DNA from: Pseudaeromonas paramecii
GTDB taxonomy: Bacteria > Pseudomonadota > Gammaproteobacteria > Enterobacterales > Aeromonadaceae
Direction: 5' to 3'
Assembly (NCBI RefSeq): GCF_039540575.1
Contig: NZ_BAABFC010000013.1
Span: 1-64,000 of the forward strand
DNA length: 64,000 nucleotides
Below the pieces are notes generated by a model. That model saw only the letters and a program-made list of their open reading frames with translations. It was not told the DNA's origin and made no database searches. This document shows, one piece after another, positions 52,408 to 60,869 of the stretch; the first letter of the stretch is position 1, and each line of letters begins with the position of its first letter. A program made the position numbers and the translations under genes.

Positions 52408-53304
52408 ATGTTTGCCCGAGTGATTGCCCTGATGCTGCTGACCGTCGGTGCCTTGTCAGCTGCCGAATTTCCCTCGCTGGACAATCTGTGGCAACAGACC
52501 CAAGAGGCCGCCCTCCATGGCCCTGTCATCCTCAAACTCGAAGATCAGGCCACCTTGCGTCTGCCGTCCGGCTACGAATACATACCCCAACCGGAAGCCA
52601 CCCGCTGGCTTCAGGCCATCGGCCAGCAAGGAGACAGCCGCTTGCTCGGGCTGATACTGTCCGATAAGCAAGAGCAGGACTGGATGATCCGGGTCCGCTT
52701 GTATCGCGATGGGTATATTTCCGGTGATGACGCCAAACTGAATGCTGATGGCCTCTTGATACGACTGCAGCACAACACGCAACAACGTAATGCCAAACTC
52801 GGCGAGGGCGACACCCGTCTTGAGATAGCGGGCTGGCTCACCCCCCCTCGCTACAATACCGAGCGCCATCAGCTGATCTGGGCCGCCGACATGTTTCAAC
52901 AACGGGAAGAGGATAAGGTGGCCTTGGCGGCCCATGTGTCTGCCCTGCTGCTGGGACGGGAGGGACGCCTGCATTTTCGCCTGATTACAGACCACAACCG
53001 GCTAGATGAACGTCTTCCCCTGCTGCAGGAGCTACTCAACCAGCTGCAGTTTAACGAAGGAAAGCGGTATGAGGATGCCTCGCCGACGGATCCTCGTAGT
53101 AACACCGATCTGGCCACCCTGGTCGCCGGCCCGGCTCAGCCCCAGGGCGACATCATCAAGCAGATCAGCCAGCTTGGTGTTTGGCGCTTGCTACTCCTGC
53201 TGCTGCTGGCAGTCATTCCCATCGCCTTGCTGACCCACAGACGCAGCCGCTTCCGCCTATCCGGCTCATTAAGCTCAGGCAACCTGCCGCCAGACCCGCT
53301 ATAA
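52408..53304 (+). CDS. DUF2167 membrane-anchored periplasmic protein
   Basis: A 298-aa protein. Signal sequence MFARVIALMLLTVGALSAAE, then the DUF2167 pattern: KLEDQATLRLPSGYEYIPQPEA, WMIRVRLYRDGYISGDDAKLNADGLL, EIAGWLTPPRYNTERHQLIWA; a C-terminal membrane segment (RLLLLLLLAVIPIALLT) and a basic tail. It is an inner-membrane protein with its bulk in the periplasm and unknown function. Followed 31 bases later by a small gene, likely in the same transcript. Confidence 0.85.
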   Translation: MFARVIALMLLTVGALSAAEFPSLDNLWQQTQEAALHGPVILKLEDQATLRLPSGYEYIPQPEATRWLQAIGQQGDSRLLGLILSDKQEQDWMIRVRLYRDGYISGDDAKLNADGLLIRLQHNTQQRNAKLGEGDTRLEIAGWLTPPRYNTERHQLIWAADMFQQREEDKVALAAHVSALLLGREGRLHFRLITDHNRLDERLPLLQELLNQLQFNEGKRYEDASPTDPRSNTDLATLVAGPAQPQGDIIKQISQLGVWRLLLLLLLAVIPIALLTHRRSRFRLSGSLSSGNLPPDPL

Positions 53305-53335
53305 CCAAAGAAGACAGACAACGTGGAGGCGGCGT

Positions 53336-53527
53336 ATGAGCGGCTGCTGGCTCCAACCCCGAGGACAAGACCTGATCAATGCCATTCGTTGGCTAAGTGA
53401 TCAGCATCGCCATGACCTGTTGGCCATTGAGGAGGCCGCACTGCGCTTTGACCTCTCTCCCTGTGATGAGGAGTTTTTACTGCAACATTGCCGCGAATCA
53501 GCGCCCCAGATGCCACCGTCTCAGTGA
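53336..53527 (+). CDS. Small hypothetical cytoplasmic protein
   Basis: A 63-aa protein with a strong ribosome-binding site (GGAGG seven bases before ATG 53336). The sequence (INAIRWLSDQHRHDLLAIEEAALRFDLSPCDEEFLLQHC) looks like a small helical domain; I do not know its family. Its stop overlaps the convergent serine hydrolase gene by 7 bases. Confidence 0.65.
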   Translation: MSGCWLQPRGQDLINAIRWLSDQHRHDLLAIEEAALRFDLSPCDEEFLLQHCRESAPQMPPSQ

Positions 53528-54708
53528 CGTGCCACCAAAGAGCGGCTGTTCTTGTCTAGGTACTGCACCGTGGGCAGCCCCAGCACCTTGTCAAACAACA
53601 TGGGCATCAACACCTCAGGACGGGAGTCATTAGCGTTCCACAGCATCACCAGACCCACATCCTGTTGGGGTAGAAAGCCCAAGCGAGCCCGCACCCCCGA
53701 CAGACCGCCGGCGTGAAAAATCATGGGATACTTGCCGTCATACTGGAAGATACGCCACCCCAGGCCATACATGGGCCGCTTGACCCGGGTCTGCCGCCAC
53801 TTGGAGGTCCACCCCTCCTTGGGCGAGGCCACTATGGGCCGGGTCAGCTGAGCCATGACCTGAGGCGGAATCACATCCGGCCTATGCCCCATCACCGCCA
53901 GCAGGTACTTGCTCATGTCATCAATGGACGCGTTGATCCCGGCCGCAGGCATCACCTCGTAGTAGGGCTGGGTAACCGGGCGCACCCGCCAGCCCCCCTT
54001 CCCCAGCACATGGGCCATGGCATGGTTCGGATTGTTCAGCAGATGCCAGCGGCTACTGCCCGCATCCTGCATCCCCAGCGGACGGAAAATCTGATGGATC
54101 AGCAAACTGGTATAGGGCCGGCCGGTGGCCTTGCTCAACACATCCCCCATGGAAGAATAAAGGATGTTCTGATAACCAAAACAACTGCCGATGGCGCAGC
54201 TGGGTTTGAGCTGTTGCAGCTTGTTAAACACGGTGGTGTAGGGTTGCCCCGCTTCTAACAGGCTGTCATTGGCGTTATGCGGCAGCCCGCTGGTATGGGA
54301 AAGCACGTTACGCAGGGTCAGGCGATTGTTGCCGTCATAGCGTAGCCGAAAGCCGGTCAGATAACGATTCAACGGGTCCTGCCACCGGATCTGCCCCTGT
54401 TGGGCAGCCAACCCAGCCAGCACGGCGGTAAAGGTTTTAGACACGGAGGCAACGCGAAACAGGGTATGGCGATCCACCGGATTGCGTTTATCCACCCGGC
54501 CGACGCCCAGGGTCTTGACATAGACTACCTTGCCATCCGCCACCACGGCCAAGGCCGCCCCCGGGATGTCGAACTGATCGAATATCCGCACCACCTCTCG
54601 GTCAAACCAGGGCAGGTAAGCCTGCACCGGTTGAGCCTGAACCAAGACGCAACTTGTAGTCAAAAACAGCAAGACGATAAGACGCAAACGCAACCAAAGT
54701 AACTGCAT
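53521..54708 (-). CDS. Serine beta-lactamase-like hydrolase (class C/PBP4B-type esterase family)
   Basis: A 395-aa exported protein. A signal peptide (LIVLLFLTTSCVLVQAQ) is followed by a beta-lactamase/transpeptidase-like domain: catalytic SxxK in FRVASVSKTF, LRNVLSHTSGLPH, a Tyr motif near YSSMGDVLSKATGRPY, LGMQD, and HAGGLSGVRA in place of KTG. It may be a peptidase or esterase on cell-wall peptides rather than a true beta-lactamase. The ATG at 54708 begins the signal peptide. It appears monocistronic. Confidence 0.88.
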   Translation of the reverse strand: MQLLWLRLRLIVLLFLTTSCVLVQAQPVQAYLPWFDREVVRIFDQFDIPGAALAVVADGKVVYVKTLGVGRVDKRNPVDRHTLFRVASVSKTFTAVLAGLAAQQGQIRWQDPLNRYLTGFRLRYDGNNRLTLRNVLSHTSGLPHNANDSLLEAGQPYTTVFNKLQQLKPSCAIGSCFGYQNILYSSMGDVLSKATGRPYTSLLIHQIFRPLGMQDAGSSRWHLLNNPNHAMAHVLGKGGWRVRPVTQPYYEVMPAAGINASIDDMSKYLLAVMGHRPDVIPPQVMAQLTRPIVASPKEGWTSKWRQTRVKRPMYGLGWRIFQYDGKYPMIFHAGGLSGVRARLGFLPQQDVGLVMLWNANDSRPEVLMPMLFDKVLGLPTVQYLDKNSRSLVARH

Positions 54709-54895
54709 GGAATAACCCCAACACCATGTCACGGCGAGCACGGGGCGCATTGTGGCAGAGGGCATTGACATCGCCAAGCCACGCCACCGCGGCAGTGATA
54801 AAAATAGTTAACCCAGGGGCGACAAGCCAACTCAGAGTGGCTAATCTCCTTTATTCTTGGTTTGAATCTCTAGGCTTTACATTAGGAGTCCGCCC

Positions 54896-55186
54896 ATGAA
54901 AATCATCGCCCTCATGACTAGCGTGCTGCTGCTCGGATCGCTGTCCTTGTCCGCTGCCCCGCAAAAAGACACTTGGAAACCGGATGGCAAGCCTTCTGCT
55001 AACTGGGATGATAGGGAATACGACTGGTGGCAACATAACTGTCTGGATCTGAGCATTGGCGATGCCCGCATCAGCCTCAACAACTGCGACGCCTACGATA
55101 AGAAGTACCGTGATCATTACAACCGCAGCGTGAACAGTGGCAACAATCCTGGCAAGGGCCACGACAAAGGCAATAAGAAGCACTGA
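54896..55186 (+). CDS. Small secreted charged protein of unknown function
   Basis: A 96-aa protein. Signal peptide MKIIALMTSVLLLGSLSLSAA; the mature part is polar with Trp/Asp clusters (WDDREYDWWQHNC), two cysteines 21 residues apart (possible disulfide) and a Lys/Gly/His-rich tail (GKGHDKGNKKH). No family recognised. Ribosome-binding site TAGGAG. It precedes the Mn riboswitch but is not part of it. Confidence 0.7.
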   Translation: MKIIALMTSVLLLGSLSLSAAPQKDTWKPDGKPSANWDDREYDWWQHNCLDLSIGDARISLNNCDAYDKKYRDHYNRSVNSGNNPGKGHDKGNKKH

Positions 55187-55232
55187 AGCAGTAGCACTGG
55201 ACAGCAAGCCAAGCTGTGGGTAGATTAGCGCC

Positions 55233-55350
55233 CGTCACTGGGGAGTAGCCTCCCGCGCAGGGCTAAGGCCCCCGCGGGGCGCATATCAACAGACTTGGCC
55301 CACAGGCCATGGTATGCGCGACACTGGTTTGGCAAGACCTTTGACCATGA
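55233..55350 (+). ncRNA. yybP-ykoY (Mn2+-sensing) riboswitch
   Basis: The conserved Mn-binding elements of this class are in place: GGGGAGTAGCC (55240-55250), then TATCAACAGACTTGG (about 55283-55297) and GGCAAGACCTTT (55331-55342), joined by GC-rich stems (CCCCCGCGGGG region; GCGCAT / ATGCGC). It lies 70 bases upstream of the mneA start codon. The family controls Mn exporters and turns expression on when Mn2+ binds. Confidence 0.9.
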
Positions 55351-55376
55351 CACCACCGATTAAGGCCGGGGTGGTG
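55351..55376 (+). promoter_or_regulatory. Expression-platform hairpin between riboswitch and mneA
   Basis: CACCACC / GGTGGTG with a 12-base loop directly follows the aptamer. It could be the alternative stem that sequesters or frees the mneA leader. Confidence 0.5.
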
Positions 55377-55413
55377 GCTTGGTCTTTGGTTTTTCCGGCC
55401 AGGATAAAACACT

Positions 55414-55986
55414 ATGGATGCTTTTCTCGTTCCCACCGGGATCGTTGCCTTGGCCGAGGTGGGCGACAAGACCCAGTTGCTCGCCCTCGTGCTGGCGGCC
55501 CGCTTTCGTCGACCTCTGCCCATCGTCATGGGCATTCTCGTTGCCACCTTACTCAATCATGCCCTGGCCGGTGCCGTAGGGCAGGCCCTGACCACCTTGA
55601 TAGGACCGGAAGCATTACGCTGGTGCTTGGGTATCTCCTTTTTGTTGATGGCTGGCTGGACCCTGATCCCGGACAAGCTGGATGAGGAAGAGACTCAGCT
55701 CAAGGGACGCTGGGGCGTTTTCACCGCCACCCTAATTGCCTTCTTTATCGCCGAAATGGGTGACAAGACCCAGCTCGCCACCGTGGCCCTGGCCGCCCAA
55801 TATGCCAACTTCTTGGCGGTGGTGGCCGGCACCACGGTCGGCATGCTGTTGGCGAATGTCCCTGTGGTGTATCTGGGGGAAAAAGCCGCCAAGGCCATTC
55901 CCCTCAAACTGGTACACGGTCTGGCGGCACTGCTGTTTGCCCTATTGGGTCTGATGATCCTGTTCCGAGTCGACCGCCTGCTTTAA
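55414..55986 (+). CDS. mneA: Manganese exporter, UPF0016/GDT1/TMEM165 family
   Basis: A 190-aa inner-membrane protein with two repeated halves, each containing the cation motif E-x-G-D-K-T: ALAEVGDKTQLLALVLAAR and FIAEMGDKTQLATVALAAQY. It matches MneA of Vibrio cholerae, which exports Mn2+. Control by the yybP-ykoY riboswitch just upstream fits this role strongly. It appears to be transcribed alone. Confidence 0.94.
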   Translation: MDAFLVPTGIVALAEVGDKTQLLALVLAARFRRPLPIVMGILVATLLNHALAGAVGQALTTLIGPEALRWCLGISFLLMAGWTLIPDKLDEEETQLKGRWGVFTATLIAFFIAEMGDKTQLATVALAAQYANFLAVVAGTTVGMLLANVPVVYLGEKAAKAIPLKLVHGLAALLFALLGLMILFRVDRLL

Positions 55987-56059
55987 CCCGTGACTCGGCC
56001 CGAGTATTTCGTATTTCACCATATGAAAATGGTTTCAGCGGCAATAAAAAGCGTATGAT

Positions 56060-56149
56060 GAACCGTGACGTAGCCTCGGCAATGTGCCGGCTTGTCATGA
56101 CAACACCGTAAAGACCCCAATTTAGGCGACCTCATGGTCGCCTTTTTTT
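56060..56149 (+). ncRNA. Candidate small RNA with intrinsic terminator
   Basis: Between mneA and the convergent gene, a -10-like TATGAT (56054-56059) is followed by about 85 bases with a small GCCTCGG / GCCGGC hairpin and a perfect terminator (AGGCGACC / GGTCGCCT, 56124-56143, then T7). It could equally be the distal terminator of mneA, because the -35 region is weak (GGTTTC or TTTCAG). Confidence 0.35.
56124..56149 (+). terminator. Strong intrinsic terminator
   Basis: An 8-bp GC-rich stem with a TCAT loop and seven T residues, placed at the 3' end of the convergent gene. Confidence 0.9.
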
Positions 56150-56564
56150 AGAACCGCCAGCGGTATTCCATGCGGATCTGCTCTGTCGACAACTGCAACT
56201 GCCATTGCTGGCTATTATCCAGACTCTCGAAGCGCAGCCTTATCTTGTTTCCCTGTAGCCGTAATGAGGTGAACCCAAAGCCACTACGGATGTTGAGTTC
56301 CGGTCTGGCCCGCCGCCAGGACCAGCCCTCTGGCGCAGCAGCGGGCTGCCACGTCACGCTCCCGACCGGAGAAGATAATCCGCCACTCGCCGGCACCACA
56401 GATACCCGGGTGGGTAAGGTCAACCAGACTTGCGAGGTTAAGGGAACCGGGCCGAGAGGTAATTCGGTCCAGGGGGGTACAGGCTGTCCCTGCTGCTGAG
56501 CCAAGCAGCCATTTGACACCAAGCAAAACAGGCAGAGGAGGCTGCCAATCCGGCCCCATACCAT
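56148..56564 (-). CDS. Small periplasmic protein of unknown function
   Basis: A 138-aa protein from ATG 56564 (GGGAG upstream at good spacing; GTG 56573 is possible). Signal peptide MVWGRIGSLLCLFCLVSNGCLAQ; the C-terminal half is beta-rich (LRLQGNKIRLRFESLDNSQQWQLQLSTEQIRMEYRW). No family recognised. Confidence 0.65.
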   Translation of the reverse strand: MVWGRIGSLLCLFCLVSNGCLAQQQGQPVPPWTELPLGPVPLTSQVWLTLPTRVSVVPASGGLSSPVGSVTWQPAAAPEGWSWRRARPELNIRSGFGFTSLRLQGNKIRLRFESLDNSQQWQLQLSTEQIRMEYRWRF

Positions 56565-56780
56565 GATGCCCACTCCCGTTTTTCATCCCTATCTTGGGTC
56601 TAGCAGGTTCCCGCCAAATTGCGCGCTTAATCCCGCATTTTAATCGTGAGAGTTGCCGCCCACGGAGAGCCCTTCTGAAAACGTAACCATCTGAATGAAT
56701 GTCACATTTTGATGGATTTACCATGAAGGGAGTCCAAGAGCCTTCTAGAATGGGTCTTTCGCCGCAACCAGGATCTCCTC

Positions 56781-58910
56781 ATGTTTAAGCTTAAGACCTT
56801 GTCAGCTATGACTCTTGGCGCCATGTTGACGTTGCCAGCCCAGGCAGCCTCCGTGGCCGATACCCCGTTGTACTTGAATATTGATCAACAAGCGGTCAAC
56901 GATGCCTTGCGTTTGCAACCCTCTGGCTCGGCCCAGTTCAAGGTTACCACCCGCCTGGAAAAGGGTACCTATCAGATCCAAATTGCCGATAAGGCCCGTA
57001 GCTGTGGCACGACCTTCGGTCCTGAGGCCAGCAAGCCGCTGCCTTTTGGCACGCCTAACACCATGAGTGCCTGCGCCAAAGACGGTCATTTCAAACTGCG
57101 TGTACTGCTGGCAGGGGATTATGACTTCACCCTGGACAATGGTAATCCGCAGGCCCCTACCCTCAAGGTGCTGCGCGCCACCAAGAAGGGCGCATTCAAG
57201 CGTCAACCTCCGGCAGTGGACTGTGCTAGTTGGGATGGCAAACCCGTCACCGTCAGCGTCGCCAAGACTTGGCCGAACGGCACTCTGCTGCGTGACGCCT
57301 ACTCAGGTCAGACCGCCAAAGTCGTTGGTGGCAAGATCACCATGACCCCAGCCCCTCATAGTGAAGGTGTGCTGTTGCTGGAAGAGGCCAAGCCGACCGC
57401 CAAGGCGGCCTTCACCTGGGACAACGCCATCGTCTACTTCATGCTGACCGACCGATTCAACAACGGCGACCCCAGCAACGACAACTCATTCGGCCGGCAA
57501 AAAGATGGCAAAGACGAGATCGGCACCTGGCATGGCGGCGACTTCAAGGGGATCACCCAGAAGCTGGACTATCTGAAGGATCTGGGAATCAATGCCATCT
57601 GGATCACCCCCATGGTGGAACAAACGCATGGCTATATCGGCGGCGGCGCGGACAGCAGCTTCCCCTTCTATGCCTATCACGGCTACTGGGCGCTGGACTT
57701 CACCAAGATAGATCCCAACTATGGCGACGAAGCGGCCCTCAAAACCATGGTGGATGAAGCCCACAAGCGAGGTATCCGTGTCCTGCTGGATGTGGTCATG
57801 AACCATACCGGTTATGCCACCCTACCGGATCTTCAGGATCTGGGACTGGAATCGCTGGCACAAAACACACAAAGTCTGCCGGCGCGCTGGGCAGACTGGC
57901 GCCCCAAAGGCAAGTATGAAGGTTGGGGCAGCGTATCCCAGTTCTACAACTATCAGTCCCCTGACTGGGTAAAATGGTGGGGGCCTGATTGGGTTCGCGC
58001 TGAGCTGCCTGGTTATCCAGCACCGGGCACCGGTGACATCACTGGCTCTGTCGGCGGCCTGCCTGACTTCAAGACCGAATCCACCCAATATGTGGATCTC
58101 CCCTATTTCCTCAAGCACAAGGCCGATACCAATGCCAAGTCTCTGCCTAATGCTACCGTGGTGGACTATCTGGTGAAGTGGCATACCGACTGGGTGCGCA
58201 AGTTCGGCATTGACGGCTTCCGTGGCGACACCGTCAAACACGTGGAACCCAAGGCGTGGGCCAAGTTGAAGGCTGCCGGCACAACGGCCCTCAAAGAGTG
58301 GAAAGCTGCGAATCCAGGCAAGAAAATTGACGATCTGCCGTTCTTCATGGTCGGAGAAGTATGGGATCACGGCATGGCCAAGGACTTCTGGTTCGATAAT
58401 GGCATGGACTCCATCATCAACTTCGACTACCAGCGGGATGCGCTGGAATTTGCCCAATGCATGAGCAACGTTGAGCCGACCTACGTGAAGTACGCTGGCA
58501 CCATCAACAAGGATCCGAACTTCAACGTGCTGAGCTACATCTCCTCCCACGATACCAAGCTGTTCTTCGGCGACTATCAGGATGTGGCGCTGCAGCGACG
58601 GGCCGCCAACAGCTTCATGCTGCTGCCAGGTGGTGTTCAGATCTACTACGGTGACGAATCCGGCCGTGGCTTGATGAAGGATGGCGGCGTGTTTGACCAG
58701 GCGATCCGTTCAGATATGAACTGGAGCGAGCTGGCCAGCGGTGAAAAGGCCGAACTGGTTGCCCACTGGCAGAAGCTGGGGCAGTTCCGCCAAGCGCACC
58801 CCGCCGTGGCCGCCGGCAGCCATAAGAAGGTGAGTGACAAGCCTTATGCCTTCGTCCGCCAGAAGGGCAAGGACAAGGTACTGGTGGTGTTTGCTGGCCG
58901 TCAAGGTTAA
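56781..58910 (+). CDS. malS: Periplasmic alpha-amylase, MalS-like GH13
   Basis: A 709-aa secreted amylase. Signal peptide (LKTLSAMTLGAMLTLPAQA); an N-terminal ~200-residue beta domain as in MalS; then the GH13 barrel: DRFNNGDPSNDNSFGR, TWHGGDFKGI, VLLDVVMNHTGY (region I), GFRGDTVKHV (nucleophile Asp), MVGEVWDHG (acid Glu) and YISSHDTKLFF (stabilising Asp). It hydrolyses maltodextrins or starch in the periplasm. It is a single gene between a convergent neighbour and its own terminator. Confidence 0.92.
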   Translation: MFKLKTLSAMTLGAMLTLPAQAASVADTPLYLNIDQQAVNDALRLQPSGSAQFKVTTRLEKGTYQIQIADKARSCGTTFGPEASKPLPFGTPNTMSACAKDGHFKLRVLLAGDYDFTLDNGNPQAPTLKVLRATKKGAFKRQPPAVDCASWDGKPVTVSVAKTWPNGTLLRDAYSGQTAKVVGGKITMTPAPHSEGVLLLEEAKPTAKAAFTWDNAIVYFMLTDRFNNGDPSNDNSFGRQKDGKDEIGTWHGGDFKGITQKLDYLKDLGINAIWITPMVEQTHGYIGGGADSSFPFYAYHGYWALDFTKIDPNYGDEAALKTMVDEAHKRGIRVLLDVVMNHTGYATLPDLQDLGLESLAQNTQSLPARWADWRPKGKYEGWGSVSQFYNYQSPDWVKWWGPDWVRAELPGYPAPGTGDITGSVGGLPDFKTESTQYVDLPYFLKHKADTNAKSLPNATVVDYLVKWHTDWVRKFGIDGFRGDTVKHVEPKAWAKLKAAGTTALKEWKAANPGKKIDDLPFFMVGEVWDHGMAKDFWFDNGMDSIINFDYQRDALEFAQCMSNVEPTYVKYAGTINKDPNFNVLSYISSHDTKLFFGDYQDVALQRRAANSFMLLPGGVQIYYGDESGRGLMKDGGVFDQAIRSDMNWSELASGEKAELVAHWQKLGQFRQAHPAVAAGSHKKVSDKPYAFVRQKGKDKVLVVFAGRQG

Positions 58911-58930
58911 GTCCATCAGCCTGCTGACAA

Positions 58931-58959
58931 GACCGCTGCCTGGCAGCGGTCTTTTTTTA
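58931..58959 (+). terminator. Terminator of malS
   Basis: The 10-bp stem GACCGCTGCC / GGCAGCGGTC is followed by seven T residues. Confidence 0.92.
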
Positions 58960-59031
58960 TTCAAATTGGCAAGGGTTATGCTTATTGAAATGGGAACGCC
59001 AAGCAACTGTCAGCCACAAGGCGAGGAGGCA

Positions 59032-59235
59032 ATGATGGACTTCGAACTGGCTAACCGCCAGCTGCAGGCCACCTGCGGCGCGCTAGGCGCCAGCTTCGTG
59101 CTGGATGAGGCAGAAGGAGAATACCGTGCCACCGTGGTCTGCGGCTCCCGTTGGTGGAACCTGATCATGCCGCAACATGCGGACGAAGCGAGCTGGCAAC
59201 AACAACTGGGCCTGTTGCGGCACCGAACAAGTTGA
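59032..59235 (+). CDS. Small hypothetical protein
   Basis: A 67-aa protein beginning MMDFELANRQLQATCG, with a strong GAGGAGG ribosome-binding site before twin ATG codons (59032 and 59035). It appears to be a small alpha/beta domain (YRATVVCGSRWWNLIMPQHADE). No family recognised; it is monocistronic. A 12-bp inverted repeat (59260-59287) follows it. Confidence 0.6.
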   Translation: MMDFELANRQLQATCGALGASFVLDEAEGEYRATVVCGSRWWNLIMPQHADEASWQQQLGLLRHRTS

Positions 59236-59314
59236 CAACAGGCTGGGCCCAAACGAAGCAAGGTGCAAATGTTACCATTTGCACCTTGCCAATCTGCGAA
59301 AAAAAACGAGCGGT

Positions 59315-59662
59315 TTACTCTTCGAAGAAGGTACCCCAGCCGTCGTAATCCACACCAAAGCGGGTGCATACCGGCAGCAGTTGACCGATCTCATCCATGA
59401 TCCGCTCCGCCTCCAGCGCCCCTTCCGACACGGCATCACAACAAAAGATGGGCGACCCGTCGTCCAGTTCCATCTCCTCGGCATCGGTCAGCTCAAACCC
59501 CAGCTTGAACAGCTCCACCGCCAACTTCTCCAGTCGGTTAAAATCCCGACAGGCAAAATGGTGCTCTATGGTGTAAACCGCCTCGGGGTTGCTGCCGTCG
59601 GATAACAGCTCATCAATGATGGCATCCGTCTCTTCGCGCCAATCCTGCAAATTCTCACTCAT
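59315..59662 (-). CDS. rraB: Regulator of RNase E activity B
   Basis: A 115-aa acidic protein matching RraB: EETDAIIDELLSDGSNPEAVYTIEHHF, KLAVELFKLGFELTDAEE, CCDAVSEGAL and the end FGVDYDGWGTFFEE. It binds and inhibits RNase E. It is shorter than E. coli RraB because the acidic C-terminal tail is absent. It lies 15 bases downstream of luxS and is probably cotranscribed. Confidence 0.93.
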   Translation of the reverse strand: MSENLQDWREETDAIIDELLSDGSNPEAVYTIEHHFACRDFNRLEKLAVELFKLGFELTDAEEMELDDGSPIFCCDAVSEGALEAERIMDEIGQLLPVCTRFGVDYDGWGTFFEE

Positions 59663-59677
59663 TGCCTGTTCCTTGTC

Positions 59678-60187
59678 TTAAAGGGTGGCCAGCTTCTCGG
59701 CCGGCAGCGCCAATTCGGCATTGCGATTGACCGCAATCCCCCGACTCAACACCAGGCGAGCGATATCCTGAGCCTCAGTCAGTGAGTGCATGACGAAGGT
59801 GCCACACTGATATTCGTTCAGCTCCGGGATCGCCGCCTGATCGGTGACCTGAAGGACATCTTCCATGGCCTGAGTCCAGGCGGCAGCCACTCGGCCCTCT
59901 TCCGGCTGACCGATGAGGCTCATGTAAAAGCCGGTGCGACATCCCATGGGAGAGATGTCGATGATCTCCACCCCATCCCCATTCAGGTGGTCCCGCATGA
60001 AGCCAGCAAACAGATGCTCCAGGGTATGGATGCCCTTTTCGCTGAGCAGCTCCTGGTTCGGTCGACAAAAACGCAGATCAAAAACGGTGATGGGATCCCC
60101 GTGTGGGGTGGTCATGGTCTTGGCGACCCGCACCGCCGGCGCCTGCATGCGAGTGTGGTCAACGGTAAAACTATCTAGCAACGGCAT
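59678..60187 (-). CDS. luxS: S-ribosylhomocysteine lyase (autoinducer-2 synthase)
   Basis: A 169-aa enzyme. Metal ligands HTLEHLFAGFMRDH and the downstream QCGTFVMHS, the catalytic cysteine in SPMGCRTGFYMSL, and the N-terminal SFTVDHTRMQAPAVRVAK are all conserved. It converts S-ribosylhomocysteine to homocysteine and the AI-2 precursor DPD in the activated methyl cycle. First gene of luxS-rraB. Confidence 0.97.
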   Translation of the reverse strand: MPLLDSFTVDHTRMQAPAVRVAKTMTTPHGDPITVFDLRFCRPNQELLSEKGIHTLEHLFAGFMRDHLNGDGVEIIDISPMGCRTGFYMSLIGQPEEGRVAAAWTQAMEDVLQVTDQAAIPELNEYQCGTFVMHSLTEAQDIARLVLSRGIAVNRNAELALPAEKLATL

Positions 60188-60229
60188 TGGATGTCTCCTT
60201 GGAGTGACAGTCGGGGGGACGGCGCCATT

Positions 60230-60805
60230 TTACAGGTCATCCTTGCATTGGCGATACTGGGCACCATAACGTCGCGCCCGCTCATCCACCTTACGAGCCG
60301 TCTTCATCAGCCAGGCCTTACTCCTGTAAGTCCCGCGTTGAAAACCGCCCCAGCCTTCGTGGTAGTTGAGATACTGGTTATAGGCATCCCACTTGGAGAT
60401 ACCATTGACCTTCTGGGTTTTGGCGGTATACCAGCCCATGAAGTCGATGGCATCGGCAAAATTATCCCGGGAGGCAAACCAACGTCCCGCCTCCTTGGTG
60501 TAGTCATCCCAGGTTTCGTCTTTGACCTGAGCATAACCAAAGGCGGTACTGGGCCGACCGATAGGGATAAACAGAAAATAGCGCATGGGCGGCTTGGCAT
60601 CATGCCGGAAACTGGACTCCTGGTACATCATGGCCATGGGCACCTGCAAAGGTGTGCCCCAGCGATCAGTCATGTCTTGTGCCGCCTCCAGCCAACCACT
60701 CTTCTGCCGGAAGATGGCACACAGATCCTCCTGGTTGCTGGGCGGCGAGGTATTGCTACAAGCCACCAGCCACAAAGAACCGACCACCAACAACAGCTGT
60801 CTCAC
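60230..60805 (-). CDS. Lytic-transglycosylase-like lipoprotein (SLT fold)
   Basis: A 191-aa protein. GTG 60805 is preferred because it follows AGGAGAGC and gives a lipoprotein signal (QLLLVVGSLWLVACSN). The mature domain has the SLT catalytic context AMMYQESSFRHD (Glu) and FGYAQVKDETWDDY, then MGWYTAKTQKVNGISKWDAYNQYLNYHEGWGGF, so it probably cleaves or binds peptidoglycan at the outer membrane. It is downstream of glnB but separated by a terminator. Confidence 0.85.
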   Translation of the reverse strand: MRQLLLVVGSLWLVACSNTSPPSNQEDLCAIFRQKSGWLEAAQDMTDRWGTPLQVPMAMMYQESSFRHDAKPPMRYFLFIPIGRPSTAFGYAQVKDETWDDYTKEAGRWFASRDNFADAIDFMGWYTAKTQKVNGISKWDAYNQYLNYHEGWGGFQRGTYRSKAWLMKTARKVDERARRYGAQYRQCKDDL

Positions 60806-60820
60806 CTTGCTCTCCTGCAC

Positions 60821-60854
60821 AAAACAGCAAGGGGCCGACAATCGGCCCCTTGCT
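60821..60854 (-). terminator. Terminator of glnB
   Basis: The 13-bp stem AGCAAGGGGCCGA / TCGGCCCCTTGCT is followed on the minus strand by G? TTTTG (complement of 60821-60825). It lies between glnB and the transglycosylase-like gene. Confidence 0.8.
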
Positions 60855-60869
60855 AACCATCATAAAGGC

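Noticed and set aside
59260..59287. Intrinsic terminator for the small gene at 59032
   Set aside because: The 12-bp inverted repeat (AAGGTGCAAATG / CATTTGCACCTT) is perfect, but on neither strand does a T run follow it directly, so I leave its role open.
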